From positions 1-15,837 of the forward strand of contig CAKPFH010000034.1 of NCBI GenBank assembly GCA_934153655.1: 15,837 nt of DNA, given 5' to 3'. The notes below the pieces were generated by a model. It saw only the letters and a list, made by a program, of their open reading frames with translations. It was not told where the DNA came from and did no database searches. The position numbers and the translations under genes were made by a program. Positions 1-6,188 of this stretch are shown one piece after another. Origin of the DNA: an uncultured Bacilli bacterium (GTDB lineage: Bacteria > Bacillota_I > Bacilli_A > RF39 > UBA660). Positions within the stretch are counted from its first letter, which is position 1, and every line of letters starts with the position of its first letter.

Positions 1-50
1 TTTATTATAAAGTATTTTTGTGTCTAATAAAGTCGTATTATGTAAACTAT

Positions 51-98
51 AAAAAACATGATTAAAAATTACAGATATACTGTAAACCTAATCATGTT
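51..98 (-). terminator. Rho-independent terminator of small gene copy 1
   Basis: Read on the minus strand, the arms AACATGATTA and TAATCATGTT pair, with a nested inner stem TTACAG/CTGTAA, and the hairpin is followed by a T run and then TATAG. It begins just after the stop codon of the small ORF at 100-228. The same structure recurs at 8266-8315 with changes confined to the apical loop and one junction base, which supports it as a functional terminator. Confidence 0.85.
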
Positions 99-214
99 AT
101 TAAGTATCATTTATTTGCTTAATTTCCTTTATATATAAGGAATTATAGGGTATTTTTACCCCTCCCCATGTAAAGTTTTGTAAAGTTAGAGTTTGATTAG
201 TTGTAAAGTAATTA
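51..214 (-). repeat. Direct repeat, copy 1 of small-gene unit
   Basis: This 164-bp stretch aligns with 8268-8432 in the same orientation. I count 11 substitutions and one single-base indel, about 93% identity. It covers most of a small ORF and its terminator. Homology stops near the 5' end of the ORF, apart from the shared Shine-Dalgarno block. The upstream promoter regions of the two copies are unrelated in sequence. Two such copies 8.2 kb apart could recombine. Confidence 0.9.
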
Positions 215-228
215 TTTAGTTTATTCAA
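100..228 (-). CDS. Small conserved protein of unknown function, copy 1 (42 aa)
   Basis: A 43-codon ORF starting with TTG at 228, with AAAGGAG nine bases upstream, and ending TAA at 100, directly before a strong terminator. The peptide contains NYFTTNQ, LTLQNFTWGG and IPYNSLYIKEI. I do not recognise the family. The case for coding rests on the second copy at 8317-8446. From codon 6 onward I count nine base differences, six at third positions and five of them synonymous, and the same peptide is encoded apart from three residues (Thr/Phe, Lys/Glu, Lys/Asn). There is no signal peptide or membrane segment; the middle is aromatic-rich. Internal inverted repeats (GGGTA/TACCC and TTCCTT/AAGGAA) leave open a structured RNA role. 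It has its own candidate promoter and follows the helicase operon. Confidence 0.6.
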   Translation of the reverse strand: MNKLNNYFTTNQTLTLQNFTWGGVKIPYNSLYIKEIKQINDT

Positions 229-286
229 GAAAATCAACTCCTTTCAATTTTTTTTGAAGTCACTTCGTGACCTCTATCATGATAAA

Positions 287-315
287 ATGATATCATGTTT
301 TTTTTACTTTTTCAA
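287..315 (-). promoter_or_regulatory. Promoter of small gene copy 1
   Basis: On the minus strand TTGAAA (310-315) and TATCAT (287-292) are separated by exactly 17 bp. The -35 lies inside the last codons of the 84-aa gene. The transcript would start near 280. Its leader contains a hairpin at 257-275 (GAGGTCAC, GAA loop, GTGACTTC, with one G-U pair) just upstream of the AAAGGAG ribosome site. The second small-gene copy also has a consensus-like promoter with a 17-bp spacer. Confidence 0.55.
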
Positions 316-558
316 GTGGTTATTTGCCTTTTTTATTTCAAGTCTTGGTCTTTCTAGTAAACGATACATACTACTAATAACTTTATTGGTTTTATAAATT
401 AAATCACTTGGAACTTTACCAGTTATTACTAAGGTATCTAATTTAGATAAATTTAATCTTATAGAATTATATAAAGTATCATTTAAAGGATCTATTTTAT
501 ATTCTTTATATAAATTATAAGTATTATCAAGTAAAGTTTTATATTCTTTTAAATCCAT
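304..558 (-). CDS. Hypothetical small protein, last gene of helicase operon (84 aa)
   Basis: An 84-residue ORF whose ATG lies one base after the helicase stop codon. Its AAAGGAG ribosome site sits inside the helicase 3' end, so the two are probably translationally coupled. The protein is lysine-rich and looks mostly helical, with no signal peptide, membrane segment or cysteine. I recognise no domain. The tight coupling suggests it works with or is co-produced with the helicase, for example as an accessory subunit, but nothing in the sequence shows a function. Confidence 0.75.
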   Translation of the reverse strand: MDLKEYKTLLDNTYNLYKEYKIDPLNDTLYNSIRLNLSKLDTLVITGKVPSDLIYKTNKVISSMYRLLERPRLEIKKANNHLKK

Positions 559-559
559 T

Positions 560-3373
560 TTAAAGTTCTCCTTTTTTATTACTTATATAATATTTATTTA
601 TTAATTCTTCTAAAGTAATATTATATTCTTTTAACATATCTTGATTACTCATTGAAAATATATTTATAAGTATTCCTTGGTTATCTAAAATAGCTATATT
701 GTTTTCTTTTAAAAATTCTATTTTTGCTAATAATTCTTGAATAGAAATATGATCTAGAATAGTTTTATTCTTTTTTAAATCAATTTTATATAAGTTACAA
801 ATATTTGTTATTTCTTCTTTGTTTTTCTTAATATTCAAAATAAAACCAATGTTTAATAACTTTTGTTGTCTTTCTATACTTAATTTAGAAAATTTTAATC
901 TTTGAAGAGATAGCCATACTCCTAATTTAATGCCATTTTCATCAAAATCTATTCCATTTATGGTTTTAAAACTTTGAGGTATTAATAAATTATGATAATG
1001 TTCATAGTAATTTTTAGCAAGATTAAATTTTTCGTTCCAATTATCTTCATATAAATTAGTTTTAAAACCTATTGCTAATAATTTTTGTTTTCTTTCTTGA
1101 CTTAATTTAGCAAAATTTATTCTTTGTTGACTTAACCATTTTCCAAGAGCAATTCCTTCTTCATTTGGTTCATACCCATTTATGGTTTTAAAACTTTGAG
1201 GAATTGATAAATTACCATGATGTTCATAATAACTTTTAGCAAGATTATATTTTTCGTTCCAAACGTCTTCAAATAAATTAATTTGCAAACCTATATTTAA
1301 AAGTTTATCTTGTCTTTCCCTACTCATTTTAGTAAAATTAGTTCTTTGAGAATGAAGCCAAACTCCTAAATTAATACCATTTTTATCAAAGTTTTTACCG
1401 TTTATCGTTTTAAAACTAATTGGTATTAATAAATTACCACGATCTTTATAATATTCTTGTGCAAGTAAATAATATTTATTCCATAGTTCATCAGGATAAT
1501 TTGGTTTAAAATCAATACTTAATAATTTTTCTCGTCTTTCTTTACTTAATTTTTCAAATTTCTTTCTTTGATCACTTATCCAAGATCCTAATTTAAGTCC
1601 ATTTTCAGCATATTCTATTCCATTTATTGTTTTGAACTTTTGAGGTATTAATAAGTTACCATAATGTTCATAATATTTTTTAGCCAGATTATAATATCTA
1701 TTCCAAGCATCATCTAAAGTATTAATAACAAAACCGATACTATTAAGTTTAGTTTTTTTCTCATCAGTTAAAGTATTATATCTTTTTCTTTGATCAATTA
1801 TCCAATTACCTAAATTAATACCATCATCATTTACTTCATAACCATTTATTGTTTTAAAACTTTGAGGTACTAATAAATTACCATACTGTTCATAGTAACT
1901 TTTAGCAAGTTCAAAAATATCTTCCCAAGTTTTTACTAATCTAGCTTGTAAATCTGTTAAAGTTTTAAATAAGTCTTGGTTCATTATTTCTATATCAAAT
2001 GAAGCATTTGTTATTCTTAAATTACTTTGACTTTCTAAACCAAGTTCTTGTCTGGTTCTAATTCTATCTTTTAAATTATTTTCTAATTCTTTAATAAATT
2101 CATAGTTGTTAGTTAAATCAATAACAACAGGAGCAATTAGTTTTTCTATCAATTCTTCTTTACTTAAAGTATCACTAACTAAAATATCTCTAGATTTACA
2201 CCTTGAAATCAATTCTTCTCTTGTGATTTTTTCTAATTCATCAAATTTTTCTTTAGTATTTCCCCTTACAGCTAAGGCTCTTCCTAATTGTTCAAAGTAA
2301 ACAATATCCGAGGTTGTTCCTCTTCCCATAATAACTCCATCTATATTTGGAGCATGTATTCCTTCGTTATATTGATTAATTGCAAACATTATTCGAAATT
2401 TATTAGAAACGTCTTCCCCTTCTAAATTACAATCTTGATAAAAAGCCTCACGATTATTTTTACCAAGTTCTTTCATTTCACTTGTAGATGTATAAAAAAC
2501 AATATCACTTTCTTTAATAAATTGTTTTAAATATTCAAACATTTGTTTTTTAATAGTTTCAATATCATTTGTTCCTTCTTCTGAATAAGGAGGACAAAAA
2601 TAAATATACTTGCCATTTGGTTTTAGATTTTTCTTTAAAATTTCAAGAAGATCAGGAGCTTCATGAATTTTTCTTTTAATCATATTAAGTATTTCTACAT
2701 ATTCTTTGTATTCTAAAATATTAGGATTAAGCCTTCCTACTTTTTCTTCTAATTTTTCTTCTAATGCAAGTAAATTAATATAAGCACTTTTATAAATTGG
2801 TTTTGGTAAAACTCCATCTAACATAGCATCACATAGATCATACCTACTAACAATTTTTCTTGAAAACAATTCATTTGTATCAGGACTTGCCATATCTCTT
2901 TCATAAGAAGTTTTTCTGTCTCTTACTGTATAAGCTGTCATTCCAAATATTTTTAAATTAGGATGCGTTTTTATCAATTCTTCAATCCTTGCTCCCCAAA
3001 CAGGTGCTCCTATATGATGAAATTCATCAAGAATTAAAAAATCACAATTAATATTTTTTATTTCATCTCTTGTTAAAGCTACAAAACTTTGATAAGTTCT
3101 AAATTCTACATTAGAAAAATCTCTTTTTAAATCTAAATTTGGATTATCATTTATTATTTTCATAATATGTTCAATTATTCCATTTGCTGGAACAACATAA
3201 ATAATTTTTTTATCCTGATTTTCATAAGCAAGTTCTAAAGCATTATAACTTTTACCAGTTCCTGTTGCATGAACAATTCCAACAACACTTTCCTTTTCAT
3301 AAGCTTCTTTTATTTTTTCATAACTACTTATATTATGAGGATATAAACCAATCGTTTGATATTCTTTATCCAT
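560..3373 (-). CDS. SF2 DEAD/DEAH-type helicase with five helicase-associated (HA) repeats
   Basis: A predicted nucleic-acid-dependent ATPase of helicase superfamily 2, related to the type III restriction/UvrB-like group. Counting from the ATG at 3373, I see Walker A HATGTGKS (35-42), Walker B DEFHH (116-120), motif III-like GMTAY (144-148), a motif V-like NEGIHAP and motif VI QLGRALAVR (362-370). Residues about 483-852 are five consecutive 74-residue units resembling the helicase-associated domain (WN..Y.LAK.YYEHYGNLLIP, FKTING, LG.W...QR, KL..IGF). A unique lysine- and isoleucine-rich tail of about 85 residues follows. A GTG at 3385 extends the frame by four codons, but AGGTGG lies eight bases before the ATG at 3373, so I prefer that start. 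It is the fourth gene of the U32 operon, directly after a 105-aa gene. HA-repeat helicases are poorly characterised; roles in mobile elements or defence are possible but not shown here. Confidence 0.9.
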   Translation of the reverse strand: MDKEYQTIGLYPHNISSYEKIKEAYEKESVVGIVHATGTGKSYNALELAYENQDKKIIYVVPANGIIEHIMKIINDNPNLDLKRDFSNVEFRTYQSFVALTRDEIKNINCDFLILDEFHHIGAPVWGARIEELIKTHPNLKIFGMTAYTVRDRKTSYERDMASPDTNELFSRKIVSRYDLCDAMLDGVLPKPIYKSAYINLLALEEKLEEKVGRLNPNILEYKEYVEILNMIKRKIHEAPDLLEILKKNLKPNGKYIYFCPPYSEEGTNDIETIKKQMFEYLKQFIKESDIVFYTSTSEMKELGKNNREAFYQDCNLEGEDVSNKFRIMFAINQYNEGIHAPNIDGVIMGRGTTSDIVYFEQLGRALAVRGNTKEKFDELEKITREELISRCKSRDILVSDTLSKEELIEKLIAPVVIDLTNNYEFIKELENNLKDRIRTRQELGLESQSNLRITNASFDIEIMNQDLFKTLTDLQARLVKTWEDIFELAKSYYEQYGNLLVPQSFKTINGYEVNDDGINLGNWIIDQRKRYNTLTDEKKTKLNSIGFVINTLDDAWNRYYNLAKKYYEHYGNLLIPQKFKTINGIEYAENGLKLGSWISDQRKKFEKLSKERREKLLSIDFKPNYPDELWNKYYLLAQEYYKDRGNLLIPISFKTINGKNFDKNGINLGVWLHSQRTNFTKMSRERQDKLLNIGLQINLFEDVWNEKYNLAKSYYEHHGNLSIPQSFKTINGYEPNEEGIALGKWLSQQRINFAKLSQERKQKLLAIGFKTNLYEDNWNEKFNLAKNYYEHYHNLLIPQSFKTINGIDFDENGIKLGVWLSLQRLKFSKLSIERQQKLLNIGFILNIKKNKEEITNICNLYKIDLKKNKTILDHISIQELLAKIEFLKENNIAILDNQGILINIFSMSNQDMLKEYNITLEELINKYYISNKKGEL
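818..1927 (-). repeat. Five tandem 222-bp coding repeats (HA domains)
   Basis: Tryptophan codons at the head of each unit recur every 74 codons (residues 483, 557, 631, 705 and 779 of the helicase), so five units of exactly 222 bp fill 1110 bp with no indel. Units share PQSFKTING or close variants, the LG.W motif, QR and KLL.IGF. They are diverged at DNA level, so this is an old but length-constrained array. Confidence 0.85.
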
Positions 3374-3385
3374 TTTTAACACCAC

Positions 3386-3703
3386 CTAATAACTATCACT
3401 ATAACTAATTGCAAGTTTAATTACTTTATCAAGTAAAGTCATATTATTACCTATTATTTCTATATAATAATTACCTATAATATTTTTTAAATCATTTAAA
3501 GCAAGAGATAAATACCTAGGTTCTATTTCAAATAATTCTAAATAATTAACAATTATATCATCTAAATAATAAATATTATTTTCTTTTAATAACTTATAAA
3601 CTTCTTTAAAATTATTTTCATCTAACATATTTAAATAATTATTATCATAATTACTATAAATTAAATCTAAATAAACCCCATTTACATACTTTTCTAAAAA
3701 CAT
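3386..3703 (-). CDS. Hypothetical protein (105 aa) in helicase operon
   Basis: A complete ORF with a clear AAAGGAG five bases before its ATG, 11 bases after the 77-aa gene. Its stop lies 12 bases before the preferred helicase start. The protein is acidic and rich in Asn, Tyr, Leu and Ile, apparently all-helical (NYLELFEIEPRYLSLALNDL in the middle), without signal peptide, membrane segment or cysteines. I recognise no family. Its position between a U32 gene and a helicase suggests co-expression with both, and the short spacing to the helicase suggests coupling. Function unknown. Confidence 0.8.
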   Translation of the reverse strand: MFLEKYVNGVYLDLIYSNYDNNYLNMLDENNFKEVYKLLKENNIYYLDDIIVNYLELFEIEPRYLSLALNDLKNIIGNYYIEIIGNNMTLLDKVIKLAISYSDSY

Positions 3704-3714
3704 TTTTTCTCCTT

Positions 3715-3948
3715 TTAATTAACAAGAATTAAATCAATAAATTCTTTATTAGATATAATTTGTTTTCTAATTATAACAAAATCATCTTTCATAATTTTAG
3801 AATTATTATCATTATTATCTAAAATAATTTCTAAAACTTCATCTTTAGTTTTAATTTTAAAACCAATCTTGGTTCTATCCATAATATCTAATAATTTATT
3901 ATCTTTATATTCATTAGGTAAATAAACATCTAATATTTTACCAAGCAT
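3715..3948 (-). CDS. Hypothetical protein (77 aa) downstream of U32 gene
   Basis: A 77-residue ORF whose ATG is one base after the U32 stop. GAGGAG inside the end of the U32 gene lies seven bases upstream, a typical coupled arrangement. Charged and probably soluble, with alternating hydrophobic stretches (KIGFKIKTKDEVLEIIL, DDFVIIRKQII) that suggest a small beta-rich fold. No recognised domain, cysteine or signal. It could be an accessory factor of the U32 enzyme, but that is only positional inference. Confidence 0.8.
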   Translation of the reverse strand: MLGKILDVYLPNEYKDNKLLDIMDRTKIGFKIKTKDEVLEIILDNNDNNSKIMKDDFVIIRKQIISNKEFIDLILVN

Positions 3949-3949
3949 T

Positions 3950-6031
3950 TTATAACTCCTCTCTTAAATAATTAACACCTAAATCAAATAATTCTTGATA
4001 ATTATCTATAGTAGTTATTTTATAATCATATATATAAGTTAAATTATCTTTATTAACAATTAAATATTTGTTATTAAAACGATCAACTAAATATTTAGAA
4101 CCTGGATATATTTTATTAAAATTAGTTTTTAATACCATCAAACACCATCTAGATTTATAAACTACTTCTAAATTAGGATTTTTTAAATATCTATTTTTAT
4201 AAGCTATTACTAAATCTTCTATATCTTTTTTAGATAATTCAAGTGATAAAGTAATTCTAAGAGCACCAAGTGAATTAAGAAGAGCTACTGTATAAGAATT
4301 AAAAACATTAAAGGAATAATCCGTTATAAAACTTTTAAATTTATTTATAGCACCTAATTCACCTATTAAATATAAATCATCAGAATATTTATTATAATCT
4401 AATACTACTCTTGGTAGTTTTTTAATAGTTTTATCTAAATAAGAATAATTATCATCTTTTAAATAAGAAAATTCTTTTTCTTTCTTATAATCAAGTAAAT
4501 TAATTTTATAAGTACCTTCTATATATTCTTTTTTATATTTAAGAAGTCTTACTTCATTTAATTTATCAATACCTTCTCTTCTTAAATTATTAAGACTACT
4601 AATAGGTAAAAATAAAGATTTATCTAAATTAACTTCTATATTATCTATTTTATAAATAGTATCATTTATTTTCTTTAATTTATCTGAGATATCAGATATA
4701 GTTAATTCTTTTTTAGTAGCAAGACTTGATTTTTCTCCATATACTTTAATAGTATTATAATTATCACTTATAATAAGTTCAGTTTCTTTATTTAAAATTA
4801 TATTACATGTCATTTTAATAGGTATTTTTCTTATTCTTTCTTTTATTATTTTTAATATGTTGTTATCAATTTCATAACTTAAAGTTTTATAAACTAAACT
4901 ATCAAGATTTATTTTTTTATTTACTTTAAACGTAATAATATCATTTTTAAAAGCCGTATAAACTTGTTTATTGTTAACTCTAAATTCATTCAAAGTAAGA
5001 CCATATTCATCTTCATCTTTAATTCTTAAACCATCATGAATAGATACTTTATCAAGTAATTTAATACTTACATAGTTATTTTTACAAGATATAACTTTTC
5101 CTATTAATACTCCTAAGTGATTAGATGACATATCATCTATATTATTAGTTTCATTTAAGATAAAACCATTGGTTGTATTTCTAGTAAAACAAGTTTTAAG
5201 ATCATGTAAAGTTTCTGAATTTACTTTTAAAGTTTTAGTTTTTAAATAATTAGTTAAAGTATCTTTATATAATTTAGTTGCTAGATAAACATAACTTGGA
5301 CTTTTCATTCTTCCCTCGATTTTAAAACTATCAATTCCAGCAGTAATTAATTTATCTAAATTATAAATAGTTTCTAAATCTTTCATACTTAAAGGATAAT
5401 CCCCTTTATTTAAAATAGAAAATTTTTCATCTAATACTTTATAAGGTAATCTACAACAACCTGTACAAGTACCTCGATTACCACTTCTTGGACCTATACT
5501 TCTTGCAAATAAACAATTACCTGAATAAGAAACACATAAGGCTCCATGAACAAACACTTCTACTTCCAAGCCTGAATATTTTTTAATTTTAATTATTTCT
5601 TCAAGAGGAGTTTCACGAGCTAAAACTATTCTTTTTATTCCAAGTTTTTTAGCCATTAAAGCACCTTCTAAATTATGAATATGCATCTGCGTTGAAGCAT
5701 GAATTTCTAAATTAGGAAACTTTTTATGAACTAAATCAATCATACCCAAATCTTGCATAATAACAGCATCAACATTACTTTGATGTAAAAAAGAAATAAA
5801 CTCAAGAAATTTAGAAACCTCTCTTTCAAGAACTAATATATTACAAGTAACATACACTTTAACCCCGTATAAATGAGCATAATTAATAACATAAACTAAT
5901 TCTTCATTTGTAAAATTATTAGCAAAACTTCTAGCTCCAAACATTTTACCAGCCAAATAAACAGCATCACAACCACCTTCAATTGCAGCATAAAAGGCAT
6001 CCATAGATCCACAAGGAGACAATATTTCCAT
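3950..6031 (-). CDS. U32 family peptidase-like protein (RlhA/TrhP-type RNA hydroxylation)
   Basis: A 693-residue protein with an N-terminal U32 domain. The U32 signature spans about 160-174 (EVFVHGALC, then SGNC). Cysteines C166, C173, C189 and C193 have the spacing of the four Fe-S ligands conserved in bacterial U32 RNA-modifying proteins. Characterised long members make 5-hydroxycytidine in 23S rRNA (RlhA) and shorter ones make 5-hydroxyuridine in tRNA (TrhP) from prephenate. The length and long C-terminal extension after about residue 300 resemble RlhA and its DUF3656-type region more than TrhP, but the exact RNA target cannot be read from sequence. Older databases call such proteins collagenase-like proteases. 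It is the first gene of a five-gene operon, behind an extended -10 promoter, with a short leader of about 18 nt and a weak GGTGG ribosome site. Confidence 0.88.
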   Translation of the reverse strand: MEILSPCGSMDAFYAAIEGGCDAVYLAGKMFGARSFANNFTNEELVYVINYAHLYGVKVYVTCNILVLEREVSKFLEFISFLHQSNVDAVIMQDLGMIDLVHKKFPNLEIHASTQMHIHNLEGALMAKKLGIKRIVLARETPLEEIIKIKKYSGLEVEVFVHGALCVSYSGNCLFARSIGPRSGNRGTCTGCCRLPYKVLDEKFSILNKGDYPLSMKDLETIYNLDKLITAGIDSFKIEGRMKSPSYVYLATKLYKDTLTNYLKTKTLKVNSETLHDLKTCFTRNTTNGFILNETNNIDDMSSNHLGVLIGKVISCKNNYVSIKLLDKVSIHDGLRIKDEDEYGLTLNEFRVNNKQVYTAFKNDIITFKVNKKINLDSLVYKTLSYEIDNNILKIIKERIRKIPIKMTCNIILNKETELIISDNYNTIKVYGEKSSLATKKELTISDISDKLKKINDTIYKIDNIEVNLDKSLFLPISSLNNLRREGIDKLNEVRLLKYKKEYIEGTYKINLLDYKKEKEFSYLKDDNYSYLDKTIKKLPRVVLDYNKYSDDLYLIGELGAINKFKSFITDYSFNVFNSYTVALLNSLGALRITLSLELSKKDIEDLVIAYKNRYLKNPNLEVVYKSRWCLMVLKTNFNKIYPGSKYLVDRFNNKYLIVNKDNLTYIYDYKITTIDNYQELFDLGVNYLREEL

Positions 6032-6055
6032 AAAACCACCAACATTTCTAATAAG

Positions 6056-6064
6056 ATTATAACA
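6056..6064 (-). promoter_or_regulatory. Extended -10 promoter of U32-helicase operon
   Basis: On the minus strand TGT followed by TATAAT (6056-6061) forms an extended -10. No good -35 is visible 17 bp upstream (TTTTAA), as is usual for extended -10 promoters. The start would be near 6049, giving a leader of about 18 nt to the U32 ATG. Confidence 0.6.
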
Positions 6065-6140
6065 AATAATTGATGTAATTAAAAGAAAAAATATTACTAA
6101 ATATTTAAGTTAAAAATTTCAACTAACAAAACATCATATA

Positions 6141-6177
6141 TAATAAAATAGTTTCTCAACAAAATATTGAAAAACCA
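6141..6177 (-). terminator. Terminator of the exported protein gene
   Basis: On the minus strand TGGTTTTTCAA pairs with TTGAGAAACTA (11 bp including two G-U pairs) around a 7-nt loop and is followed by TTTTATTATATA. It lies 12 bases after the stop codon of the exported protein gene. The reverse strand forms a similar stem followed by TTTTTATTT, but no plus-strand gene reads into it. Confidence 0.7.
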
Positions 6178-6188
6178 TTTTTATTTAA

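Noticed and set aside
1..50. Start of another gene at the left edge
   Set aside because: Only 50 bases with stops in most frames and no ribosome site visible; nothing can be supported.
818..1927. CRISPR-like or satellite array from regular spacing
   Set aside because: The 222-bp period is in frame, encodes conserved HA-domain residues and has no identical short repeats separated by unique spacers.
2106..2300. Plus-strand ORF of 64 aa opposite the helicase
   Set aside because: It lies wholly antisense to a well-supported helicase domain, has no convincing ribosome site and a serine/leucine-rich composition typical of a reverse-frame shadow.
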